Below are positions 1 through 5,349 of a stretch of 5,349 nucleotides of DNA, one piece after another; position 1 is the stretch's first letter, and every line of letters starts with the position of its first letter. A program made the position numbers and the translations under genes. The DNA comes from Candidatus Brevefilum sp. (GTDB lineage Bacteria > Chloroflexota > Anaerolineae > Anaerolineales > Anaerolineaceae): assembly GCA_007135845.1 (NCBI GenBank), contig SLIC01000186.1, forward strand, positions 1 through 5,349. Reading direction: 5' to 3'. Under the pieces are notes generated by a model. The model was not told where the DNA came from and made no database searches. It worked only from the letters and a program-made list of their open reading frames with translations.

Positions 1-1303
1 AAACCGCCAAGCCGCGCATGTCGGGCGTGGTCCCTGCCCCAATCACAAGAACCCCGCTCGGATTTAGCAGCGACTTAATCTCCTCGAAAAATTCCACGGT
101 GTAGAAGCGGTTCAACACAGCCGTGGCCGGGTCGGGGACGTCCACGATCACCAGGTCGTACCCCACATCCGCACCCTTCACAAACAGCCGCCCATCACCA
201 TGGATCAATTGCACTCGGGGGTCTTCCAAGGCATCACGGGTAGCGCTTGGGATATATGGCTTGACCACCTCGGTCAACATGTCATCCAGCTCAACCGTGT
301 CACCCTGGGTGATGGGATGCTCTAGAATTTCATCGAGGACGCCGCGCATCGCACCACCGATCAGCAGGATTCTTTGGGGATTCTCATGCTGCACCACGGC
401 AAAATGGGCAAATTGTACCGCGTCAATGTTTTCCATCCCCGGGTGGGTGGCTTCTGGCCCAGCCGTACTGAATACCAAATGCCCGCTTTGAAAGAAACTG
501 TACTGCCCTTCTCTCTGAAGGACAGAGATTGTCCCGTGTTTGGATTGGCGCGTTTCAATCAATTCGTGCTGAGGCGAAAAATGCCCCCAACCCCGCCGGT
601 AAGCCCAATCATCCAGGTTGCCCGCAAACGGCAGCAGCAGTATAGCTGCCCCTAGCAACCCCAACAGGGGCCAGCGGAAGTGTTTTCGTTCACCAGATTG
701 CTTCCAAACGATCGGCAGAATCGCCACCGGTATCAACAGCGCCAGGATGACGGCGGATTGCAGCGCGGAAAGGTTTCGCGCCATCAAGAAGGTGAAGGTT
801 AATCCCCCCAACAAATTACCCAGCGCTTCCGTCAGGTAGGTTTTGGATGCGCTACTGGTATGCTCGCTTTGATCATCCTCCCGCCAGACTCGAGCAAGGA
901 GCACGAACTGCACCCCCAGCAGGATGCAGACTGGTGCCATCAACAGGAAACTGGTGCGGGTCATATCCCACAACGAAAGGTATGCTCCGGGTAAAACATC
1001 AAAGAAACCACGTGCTTCTCGCATCAGCAGGATTACGCCTGGAATGGATAAGGCAGCACCAATGGATGTGAACACCAACACGCGCCGGGGATCATGTACT
1101 CGATCAATGATCCGTGCGCCCAGGCGGCTGCCCATGCCGACCCACACCAACCAGGCAGCCAGGATGATGCCAATCGACAGCTCACTGCCGTAGAAGACCA
1201 TCAAAAGCTCTCGCATGAACAACACCTGTCCAATTTGGGAAACCGCACCCAACAAGAGCACCCCGGTTAATTGCGCTGGAATCCTTTTTTGGTTCAAGTT
1301 CAT
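1..1303 (-). CDS. Membrane-fused spermidine-synthase-like protein (partial, C-terminus off left edge)
   Basis: A minus-strand frame stays open from ATG at 1303 to the window edge, giving 434 residues. Residues 1-230 are strongly hydrophobic, with about seven likely membrane segments (roughly 12-32, 41-57, 76-95, 117-138, 159-176, 182-200, 211-228). From about 245 on it is a spermidine-synthase-like Rossmann domain: a beta-rich lead-in (GQYSFFQSGHLVFST, 266-280), the glycine loop ILLIGGAMRG (312-321), the acidic ribose-binding strand VELDD (337-341), HGDGR (368-372), and the catalytic-type motif DVPDP (388-392) followed by NRFYT (398-402). In aminopropyltransferases the two Asp of DxxDP take part in amine binding and catalysis, and here they are D388 and D391. 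The glycine loop lacks the Asp of the canonical GGGDG, so polyamine synthesis is not assured. A GGGGAT stretch 6-7 bases upstream of the ATG is a partial Shine-Dalgarno and supports this start. The protein is probably in the inner membrane with a cytoplasmic catalytic domain. The family assignment is firm and the substrate is unknown. Confidence 0.85.
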   Translation of the reverse strand, partial: MNLNQKRIPAQLTGVLLLGAVSQIGQVLFMRELLMVFYGSELSIGIILAAWLVWVGMGSRLGARIIDRVHDPRRVLVFTSIGAALSIPGVILLMREARGFFDVLPGAYLSLWDMTRTSFLLMAPVCILLGVQFVLLARVWREDDQSEHTSSASKTYLTEALGNLLGGLTFTFLMARNLSALQSAVILALLIPVAILPIVWKQSGERKHFRWPLLGLLGAAILLLPFAGNLDDWAYRRGWGHFSPQHELIETRQSKHGTISVLQREGQYSFFQSGHLVFSTAGPEATHPGMENIDAVQFAHFAVVQHENPQRILLIGGAMRGVLDEILEHPITQGDTVELDDMLTEVVKPYIPSATRDALEDPRVQLIHGDGRLFVKGADVGYDLVIVDVPDPATAVLNRFYTVEFFEEIKSLLNPSGVLVIGAGTTPDMRGLAV

Positions 1304-1533
1304 AGATAATCCCCGAAAATGATCATCATGCTGATGGGGTCGTCATTACGTTGGTTCACGATTGCGGTTCTTTGCGCTAGCTAAAGGCAAAGCATGGTAT
1401 GCACTGAGCAGTAAAAACTCATTAATGATTTTACCAGACGAGGATTTGATGGGATGGGTACCTCAGTAGAATAACCCGGATAAAATCAACGCTAACAGGA
1501 TGAATGCTATGTGTGGTTTTTCCGGTTTATTGT
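1304..1533. other. Intergenic region between permease and spermidine-synthase-like gene
   Basis: These 230 bases hold no convincing gene. Both neighbours are on the minus strand, so the gap is the 3' side of the permease and the leader of the spermidine-synthase-like gene. Two short inverted repeats are visible: CATCA/TGATG (1324-1328 and 1332-1336, 3-base loop), about 20 bases before the start codon at 1303, and CTTTGC/GCAAAG (1370-1375 and 1387-1392). Neither is followed by a T tract on the minus strand, so I do not call a terminator for the permease. No promoter with both boxes stands out. Read-through from the permease is therefore possible but not shown. Confidence 0.5.
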
Positions 1534-2676
1534 TTATTTTTCGGAATCTTCTTCAGACTTTTCAGGTGATTGAATGCGCATTCTTATCTGCTCAATCAGG
1601 TGATAAGAAACCAGCCCGGCCAGGAATCCCAACGCCAGATTGCTCAACAGCGCAACAAGCATGGTCAATCCAACCGGCACCAATTCAATATTGAAGCGCA
1701 GCTCCCGGCCGAATTTAACCAACTCAATCCCAATCAACAGCAGCATCGCACCCAGGATGGCTGGTGGGAACACCGAGAACAATCCAGTAAATGAAGCACC
1801 AAAAAACAAGCCCAGGGTGATGTAAATGCTCCCTTCAATGATCTTCGTCCCACCCGTGCGGGCTCCGAAATAGTATTGCCCGGCCAGCCCCCCGGCGCCG
1901 TGGCACATCGGGATGCCCCCAAATAAGGGTGCCACCAGGTTCATGATCCCATGGCTGAAAGAGAGCTGCCGCGTGGTCACACGCTTACCGGGAAAATATT
2001 CCTGGATCAATGCCGCCACGGAGATCGTAGCATTTGTGATCGTCAGCGGGATTTGCGCAAACCCTGCCAACACCAGCGTTTCCCAGATCTCTTCTAAACG
2101 AAAGCTGGACAGTTCTGGCAGCCTGAATGAGGGTGCGGGAATTTGTGACCAGCCCCCGTTATAGAGGACGATCCCCACCCCGAGCAGCAGCAGTACCACC
2201 GGGGAAGGAATGTATTTCACCTTGCGCAATAGAAGAATGATCAGGATCGAGATTATGCCAAGGACCCATCCCGTTGAAATTCGCTCAACCGCCTGGATCG
2301 CCAGCAGGATGCCCAATGTGATCTGGATGCCCCACACAATTGTTTTGGGCGTGATTTTTGCCACCCACTCAATTAAGTTGGTCATTGCAAAAAACAGCCA
2401 GATCAATCCCTCAGCAAAGCCACTTGCATACACCATCGATGGGGACCACGCCTGCGCAATCGACATCACCGCCAGCACCTTCATTGGTTGAATCGGCATC
2501 GGCAGCTTAAACACGAGCCCGGCAATAATGCAGGCTAACCCCATCATCACAAAAAAGCCGGAGGGGTTCAGTCCAATCACGGCAAAATAGCCCACCGCCA
2601 GCGGGATCAACACGCCGTAATCCCCCATGGAACCTGCTAATTCACGCAAATTGAATTTTAAAGATTTTATTTTCAT
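1534..2676 (-). CDS. MOT1-family molybdate/sulfate-type permease
   Basis: This is a complete polytopic membrane protein of 380 residues that should import an oxyanion, most likely molybdate or sulfate. It has the two-repeat layout of the MOT1 (MFS_MOT1, SulP-related) family. The N-terminal signature ELAGSMGDYGVLIPL lies at 12-26, PMPIQPMK at 59-66, the second-half counterpart QIPLTITNATISVAAL at 208-223, and the hallmark glycine-rich loop GGIPMCHGAGGLAGQY at 253-268, followed by FGARTGG at 270-276. Hydrophobic segments fill most of the chain (about 10-11). The protein ends in a short charged tail (PEKSEEDSEK) and has no STAS domain, unlike classical SulP transporters. Plant and algal members carry molybdate with high affinity; bacterial relatives are usually named only as putative sulfate/molybdate transporters, so the ion is an inference. 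The ATG at 2676 directly precedes the conserved N-terminus, but only a weak GAG lies in Shine-Dalgarno position. No molybdenum-enzyme gene is visible nearby. It diverges from the ArsR-type regulator, which may control it. Confidence 0.88.
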   Translation of the reverse strand: MKIKSLKFNLRELAGSMGDYGVLIPLAVGYFAVIGLNPSGFFVMMGLACIIAGLVFKLPMPIQPMKVLAVMSIAQAWSPSMVYASGFAEGLIWLFFAMTNLIEWVAKITPKTIVWGIQITLGILLAIQAVERISTGWVLGIISILIILLLRKVKYIPSPVVLLLLGVGIVLYNGGWSQIPAPSFRLPELSSFRLEEIWETLVLAGFAQIPLTITNATISVAALIQEYFPGKRVTTRQLSFSHGIMNLVAPLFGGIPMCHGAGGLAGQYYFGARTGGTKIIEGSIYITLGLFFGASFTGLFSVFPPAILGAMLLLIGIELVKFGRELRFNIELVPVGLTMLVALLSNLALGFLAGLVSYHLIEQIRMRIQSPEKSEEDSEK

Positions 2677-2717
2677 TGGATCATACCAATCTCGAATAAA
2701 ACGGTTGACCAGATAGA

Positions 2718-2723
2718 ATTATA
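2718..2723 (-). promoter_or_regulatory. Candidate -10 box for the permease gene
   Basis: The minus strand reads TATAAT, a perfect -10 hexamer, about 40 bases upstream of the permease start at 2676. No good -35 hexamer lies 16-18 bases further upstream, so an activator or a different sigma factor might be involved, or the match is chance. It overlaps the first of the three ATAACC repeats. Confidence 0.4.
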
Positions 2724-2742
2724 ACCAATAACCGTGATAACC
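2721..2742. repeat. Three short ATAACC direct repeats
   Basis: ATAACC occurs at 2721-2726, 2728-2733 and 2737-2742 (GGTTAT on the minus strand), all within 22 bases directly at and upstream of the permease -10 box. Starts are 7 and 9 bases apart. A related GGTTGACC lies at 2703-2710. The clustering suggests a protein-binding site for control of the permease, but the motif is short and I do not recognise its regulator. Confidence 0.35.
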
Positions 2743-2929
2743 TTGCGGCTCGTGAAGATAGGAACACCTGGCCGTTCCGCGGCACCACAAGATCATATTT
2801 GAGTGCTTGGGTCAAACTCACCAACTAACCCAAGACAATGCATACCCATCACCTTAGATTGTTTTATGGGGATGTAATCAACTTCCACCCTTGCTGTGTT
2901 CAGAAAAGTTCGGCATCCACAGTGACCCC

Positions 2930-2958
2930 TTGACATCAATTGTAGGTTAAGTTATGAT
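2930..2958 (+). promoter_or_regulatory. Strong sigma-70-type promoter of the ArsR regulator gene
   Basis: A consensus -35 box, TTGACA (2930-2935), is followed after exactly 17 bases by TATGAT (2953-2958), one base away from the consensus -10. Transcription would start near 2965 and leave a leader of about 25 bases before the ATG at 2990. This is the best promoter in the window. Such a strong promoter is typical of genes held down by their own repressor. Confidence 0.75.
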
Positions 2959-2988
2959 TTATTTTAGTAATCACTTAATTAGTTAACC
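2945..2988. promoter_or_regulatory. Candidate ArsR-type operator over the -10 box and leader
   Basis: An inverted repeat GGTTAA (2945-2950) / TTAACC (2983-2988) encloses the -10 box, the predicted transcription start and the whole leader up to the start codon. The enclosed DNA is very AT-rich, has TTAGT twice (2964-2968 and 2979-2983), and contains a TAATTA core (2976-2981). ArsR/SmtB repressors usually bind AT-rich imperfect inverted repeats that overlap their own promoter, so location and composition fit. The exact half-sites cannot be fixed from one sequence. Confidence 0.35.
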
Positions 2989-2989
2989 G

Positions 2990-3457
2990 ATGGATGGTGT
3001 CTACGTATTAACCCAGTTTTATAAGGCCCTGGCGGACGAAACCCGCCTGCGTTTGATCCAACTTCTGGCAAACCAGGCACCGGAACATGCCCGCTGCGTG
3101 AGCTGCCTGGCAAATCAGCTTGAGACCACCACCTCGAATGTCTCTCAGCATCTGAAAGCATTGAAAGACCTGGGGTTGGTGCAATCAAGTCGGCGCGGCT
3201 ACCGCATTCACTACGTGTTGGATCATGACCAGCTCGCCAGGTACGACCATCTCCGGGGGGAGCTGCTGGGTCAATCGAGACCATTAACCACCTTCGGCAA
3301 TCAAGAATTGGAGGAAACCACCATGTGTTGTAAGCAAGACCAAGATTGTTCGCATCCCCATAAGAAACCCAAACCCGAGGATTGTACCCCTGAGCAAATT
3401 GAGGAATGCCACGGGAAGGATGCGAAACACCACTGCTGTGAAGAGAAAAAAGCCTAG
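2990..3457 (+). CDS. ArsR/SmtB-family metal-responsive repressor with Cys/His-rich C-terminal tail
   Basis: This 155-residue protein is a winged-helix repressor expected to release DNA on binding a metal or metalloid. Residues 6-95 are the ArsR fold: FYKALADETRLRLIQLL (10-26) is the family's opening helix, TTTSNVSQHLKALKDLGLV (47-65) the recognition helix region, and SSRRGYRIHYVL (66-77) the beta wing. A CVSC pair (C36, C39) sits where E. coli ArsR has its CVC arsenite-binding cysteines, but with different spacing. The alpha-5 Asp/His pattern of SmtB-type zinc sites is not matched. After a linker (about 96-111) the tail (112-155) carries seven Cys (113, 114, 120, 132, 140, 149, 150) and five His (122, 124, 141, 147, 148), which ArsR itself lacks. 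The start ATG has no Shine-Dalgarno sequence; an upstream overlapping alternative is not in frame. The gene follows a strong promoter, diverges from the permease and ends at a strong terminator. The regulator family is certain and the ligand is not; a thiophilic metal or arsenite is likeliest. Confidence 0.9.
   Translation: MDGVYVLTQFYKALADETRLRLIQLLANQAPEHARCVSCLANQLETTTSNVSQHLKALKDLGLVQSSRRGYRIHYVLDHDQLARYDHLRGELLGQSRPLTTFGNQELEETTMCCKQDQDCSHPHKKPKPEDCTPEQIEECHGKDAKHHCCEEKKA
3310..3314 (+). promoter_or_regulatory. Internal Shine-Dalgarno GGAGG before in-frame ATG at 3323
   Basis: GGAGG lies 8 bases upstream of ATG at 3323-3325, which is codon 112 of the ArsR gene. Position and strength are ideal for ribosome entry, in contrast to the gene's first ATG, which has no such site. 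The same bases encode the linker residues LEE, so part of the match could be chance. Confidence 0.45.
3323..3457 (+). CDS. Possible separate 44-residue Cys/His-rich peptide from an internal start
   Basis: This is the same reading frame as the 3' end of the ArsR gene, started at codon 112 behind the internal GGAGG. The product would be 44 residues with seven Cys, including CC pairs near both ends, and five His, plus a central KPEDCTPEQIEECHG segment. It would be a small soluble thiol-rich metal-binding peptide, free of the DNA-binding domain. It could act as a metal buffer or chaperone for the same signal that the full-length regulator senses. The segment looks like a self-contained module that I believe also occurs as stand-alone small proteins or on other regulators, but I cannot search to confirm that. 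The alternative is that only the full-length protein is made. Confidence 0.35.
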   Translation: MCCKQDQDCSHPHKKPKPEDCTPEQIEECHGKDAKHHCCEEKKA

Positions 3458-3484
3458 AAGCTTTCTTTCACTTTACAAATGTAG

Positions 3485-3517
3485 AAAAATCCATCAGATA
3501 GCCTGATGGATTTTTTT
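3485..3517. terminator. Strong, probably bidirectional intrinsic terminator
   Basis: A perfect 13-bp inverted repeat (3485-3497 pairing with 3503-3515; core ATCCATCAG / CTGATGGAT) closes a 5-base loop and runs into seven T on the plus strand (3511-3517). On the minus strand the stem ends in five T (complement of 3485-3489). It lies 28 bases after the ArsR-gene stop and about 100 bases after the GH32 stop, so it suits both converging genes. Confidence 0.85.
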
Positions 3518-3614
3518 ATTGCACGAATGCATCTTCAAAACAAACACAATGCGATTGCTGATCTATCTACCCAGAAGATTCCAATTCTGAAAGCTTTTTA
3601 AGTGTGATGTTTCT

Positions 3615-5054
3615 TCAATCCCAGATTTCCCGCATCTGCCAGGCCGATAAGGCATTCACATGTGCTGAACCACCCTGCGTGAACAGCCTAACACCATCAG
3701 CATCCTTACGCGTTGGGTAAGCTCGACCGCTGATCCTGGCACGATCATTGAACCAGACTTCAAGCACTGACCCATCGATAAAGGCATGAATCTTAATCGG
3801 TTCTCCAATGTCAAGTTGGAAAGTCTCCTCATACCGCTCTCTGACCACCCCTGAACCCAGGCTGGATCGGGTGGTATCCAAAAAAGCCACACCCTTAAGC
3901 GGATCATAGCCAATCCACGTCATCTCAGCCGCATCATCCGTGGCTCGCGCACATAATCCGACCGATCCCTGGATCCAATCAAATTCAACTTCGATCTCCA
4001 GTTGCGTTCCCCGCAGTGGGAGATCAAAACGGGCGTCTGCAGGTAAGTGAACATCCAGTTGTTGATATTTTTCACCACGCAATTCACTGATCTCTTCAAC
4101 CGGTGTAGAAACCAGTTGAAGGTCTTCATCGAGTGTTAGCACAACAGGCAGCGATTGAACACCGGCCCAACCAGCTTCCTCGATCACAATGTCTGTCCGC
4201 CCCTCCCTTAACCATGCGATCAGGATCATGCGCCCATCATCCACCTGGCGCACATGGGGCGCGTAGAAGATCGGTCCCGACTCCAAAAACCCCTCATGCT
4301 GGGGTTTAAACTTTTTCCCATCAAATTCACCGACATAATAATAAACGCCTGAAAACCCTGGGCAGAGGGAGACCAGCAAAACATAGGTGTCGCCTAAAGG
4401 AAAGAAACTCGGGCATTCCCAGGTTGTGATCTGATCGGAAACTTTCTGATCAAACAGAAGTCCAACATAATCCCACGAAATGAGATCATGCGACTCATAC
4501 AGCAAAACGGCACAATTGCCATTCTCCAAACCCGCACCGACCACCATCTGCCACGTCTCACCTGCTTGCCACACATAGGGATCACGGAAATCGGTGCTTC
4601 TCACACCTGGCGGCGGCTGGGGGATAACTGGATTTTTGGGGTATTTCTGCCAGCAAATCAAACCAATATCTTCAGCCCTGGCCAGCATCACGGGCGTATT
4701 GGATTCATTAACAAACCCCGTGTAAAGCGCAGTTGGCACATCCTGATCGATCACAATACATCCGCTCCAGCAGCCATTTTCATCACCTGAATCTGGATCT
4801 GGCGTTAGGGCAAGAGGATGGTCTTCCCAATGAACCAGGTCTATACTGCTGGCATGACCCCAGTGGATGGAACCCCACAAAGGGCCATAAGGGTTGTATT
4901 GATAAAAGAGATGGTAGCGCCCTTGAAATTGGATCAGCCCATTGGGGTCATTCATCCAGTTTTTAGGCGGCAGGTAATGATATCCCGGCCTATGTGGATC
5001 CGCCACGAATTTTACGCGATCATCAGTTGGGTTTGGAAAAGTTTCACCTGACAT
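3615..5054 (-). CDS. GH32 beta-fructosidase (sucrose/fructan hydrolase), cytoplasmic
   Basis: This intact 479-residue glycoside hydrolase family 32 enzyme should cleave terminal beta-fructosyl bonds in sucrose, sucrose-6-phosphate or short fructans. The five-bladed propeller carries the three acidic signatures: WMNDPNG (33-39, nucleophile D36), FRDP (156-159, transition-state stabiliser D158) and WECP (212-215, acid/base E213). Other family marks are FYQYNP (50-55), HWGHASSIDLVHWEDHPLAL (64-83), CWSG (95-98) and FYAPH (263-267). The C-terminal beta-sandwich (about 330-479) ends with FIDGSVLEVWFND (425-437). The length is normal for a two-domain GH32. The N-terminus (MSGETFPNPTDDRVKF) is polar with no signal peptide, so the protein stays in the cytoplasm and needs an imported substrate. 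AGGA lies 8 bases before the ATG and supports this start. No transporter, kinase or clear regulator gene for sugar use is complete in the window, so sucrose, sucrose-6-phosphate and fructan cannot be told apart. Confidence 0.95.
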   Translation of the reverse strand: MSGETFPNPTDDRVKFVADPHRPGYHYLPPKNWMNDPNGLIQFQGRYHLFYQYNPYGPLWGSIHWGHASSIDLVHWEDHPLALTPDPDSGDENGCWSGCIVIDQDVPTALYTGFVNESNTPVMLARAEDIGLICWQKYPKNPVIPQPPPGVRSTDFRDPYVWQAGETWQMVVGAGLENGNCAVLLYESHDLISWDYVGLLFDQKVSDQITTWECPSFFPLGDTYVLLVSLCPGFSGVYYYVGEFDGKKFKPQHEGFLESGPIFYAPHVRQVDDGRMILIAWLREGRTDIVIEEAGWAGVQSLPVVLTLDEDLQLVSTPVEEISELRGEKYQQLDVHLPADARFDLPLRGTQLEIEVEFDWIQGSVGLCARATDDAAEMTWIGYDPLKGVAFLDTTRSSLGSGVVRERYEETFQLDIGEPIKIHAFIDGSVLEVWFNDRARISGRAYPTRKDADGVRLFTQGGSAHVNALSAWQMREIWD

Positions 5055-5272
5055 TTTTGTTTTCCTGATAGTTGATGAGAGTTTATGATTTTATTGTTCT
5101 GCTGCCATTTAATGCTGAACGGATACGGTTATTGACAGCGTCCCAGCTCAGGTGCCATTATACTTGGGAATCCAACTTCAATCAGACTAACACCATTATG
5201 TGAGCTGTTATTATTATCCGGAACCACTCATCTGGTCTCTTCGTCAAACAAGCAGACCTGGGTTAATTGTGA
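5055..5272. other. Upstream region of the GH32 gene
   Basis: There is no supported gene here. The region holds the candidate -10 box and the GH32 Shine-Dalgarno (5063-5066, AGGA on the minus strand). GGTCT/AGACC motifs recur near 5233-5280 in inverted order (for example 5234-5238 and 5254-5258), but the arms are only 5 bp with long spacers and no T tract follows. Confidence 0.4.
5157..5162 (-). promoter_or_regulatory. Candidate -10 box of the GH32 gene
   Basis: The minus strand reads TATAAT about 100 bases upstream of the GH32 start. The hexamer 17 bases further upstream, CTGATT, is a poor -35; TTGAAG is present but too close, at 13 bases. If used, it gives a leader of about 95 bases. I saw no clear CG-centred palindrome of the LacI-operator kind in 5055-5272. 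Confidence 0.35.
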
Positions 5273-5347
5273 TCACGGGTCTAAAGAGTCGGTCATCAGA
5301 ACAAGGTTCGCACCCAATATCCTCTGTTTCAGGGGGTCGCGTTGTTC
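5273..5347 (-). CDS. Possible C-terminal end of an upstream minus-strand gene (fragment)
   Basis: One minus-strand frame enters from the right edge and reads 24 residues (EQRDPLKQRILG, then ANLVLMTDSLDP) before TGA at 5275-5273. The other two minus frames stop at once. The ending QRILGANLVLMTDS loosely recalls the last strand of LacI-type regulators (pattern LPTELVVRDS), which often sit beside GH32 genes, but the residue spacing is off by one. This is too short to name, and a random open stretch of this length is common. Confidence 0.25.
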   Translation of the reverse strand, partial: EQRDPLKQRILGANLVLMTDSLDP

Positions 5348-5349
5348 AA

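Larger units (their letters stand above)
2677..2989. other. Divergent intergenic region (permease / ArsR regulator)
   Basis: This 313-base region separates two divergent genes and must hold both promoters. I see no coding frame of weight in it. The permease side contains a TATAAT box and three ATAACC repeats. The middle contains a 7-bp perfect inverted repeat, CTTGGGT/ACCCAAG (2806-2812 and 2828-2834, 15-base loop), and a 5-bp one, GGAAC/GTTCC (2761-2765 and 2774-2778). The ArsR side contains a near-consensus sigma-70-type promoter and an AT-rich stretch with a GGTTAA/TTAACC inverted repeat. Neither hairpin is followed by a T tract. I looked for a molybdenum-cofactor-type riboswitch upstream of the permease and could not recognise one. 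Confidence 0.6.

Noticed and set aside
123..839. Plus-strand open frames opposite the spermidine-synthase-like gene
   Set aside because: They lie antisense to a continuous minus-strand frame with clear family motifs, and their translations look random (rich in Ser, Arg, Pro, without domains).
1519..1546. TTCCG/CGGAA inverted repeat at the permease stop as a terminator
   Set aside because: The stem is only 5 bp with a 17-base loop, it overlaps the coding end, and no T tract follows on the minus strand.
2677..2989. Molybdenum-cofactor riboswitch upstream of the permease
   Set aside because: I found no recognisable conserved core, and the predicted permease leader is only about 35 bases, too short for one.
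2979..3284. Minus-strand open frame of about 100 codons over the ArsR gene
   Set aside because: It is antisense to an unmistakable winged-helix protein, and its translation shows no family features.
3458..3596. 8-bp inverted repeat AAGCTTTC (3458-3465) / GAAAGCTT (3589-3596) flanking the terminator, resembling element ends
   Set aside because: The core AAGCTT is itself a palindrome, the arms are short, there is no target-site duplication and nothing mobile lies between them.
3575..3600. CAGAA/TTCTG hairpin just downstream of GH32 as its own terminator
   Set aside because: It is a five-bp stem with no T run on the minus strand; the hairpin at 3485-3517 is a far better candidate.
5191..5349. 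Plus-strand frame open to the right edge, with GTG at 5200
   Set aside because: It has no ribosome binding site, a repetitive Tyr/Ser-rich unconvincing translation, and would overlap the GH32 promoter region.

Overview
The window looks like an ordinary chromosomal stretch from a bacterium of intermediate G+C. The set of families (a membrane-fused spermidine-synthase-like protein, a MOT1-type oxyanion transporter, an ArsR regulator with a Cys-rich tail, and a GH32 fructosidase) would fit a Chloroflexota (Anaerolineae-like) genome. That placement is an impression from protein flavour, because no rRNA or marker gene is present. I see no transposon, CRISPR array, tRNA or rRNA.

Layout, left to right. 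(1) Bases 1-1303, minus strand: the first 434 residues of a polytopic membrane protein fused to a spermidine-synthase-like Rossmann domain, cut by the left edge. (2) A 230-base gap. (3) Bases 1534-2676, minus strand: a complete MOT1-family (molybdate/sulfate-type) permease. (4) A 313-base divergent intergenic region with a very good plus-strand promoter, a candidate operator and a cluster of short ATAACC repeats. (5) Bases 2990-3457, plus strand: an ArsR/SmtB regulator with a 44-residue Cys/His-rich C-terminal tail. The tail starts at a Met with its own well-placed Shine-Dalgarno sequence, so the gene may make two products. (6) A strong hairpin terminator at 3485-3517 that can serve both converging genes. 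(7) Bases 3615-5054, minus strand: an intact GH32 beta-fructosidase with no signal peptide. (8) A right-hand intergenic region with a candidate promoter and possibly the last codons of another minus-strand gene.

How they may work together: the ArsR gene and the permease diverge from one regulatory region. The simplest model is a metal- or metalloid-responsive repressor that controls itself and perhaps the permease, with the Cys-rich tail (or the free tail peptide) as a thiol metal-binding module. This is inference. The GH32 enzyme would hydrolyse sucrose or short fructans in the cytoplasm and appears unrelated to the metal genes. The spermidine-synthase-like protein keeps the catalytic DxxDP motif but lacks the usual Asp in its nucleotide-binding glycine loop, so its true reaction is uncertain.

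The most interesting item is the ArsR gene with a tail-encoding internal start. The rest is recognisable, with a few unusual details.
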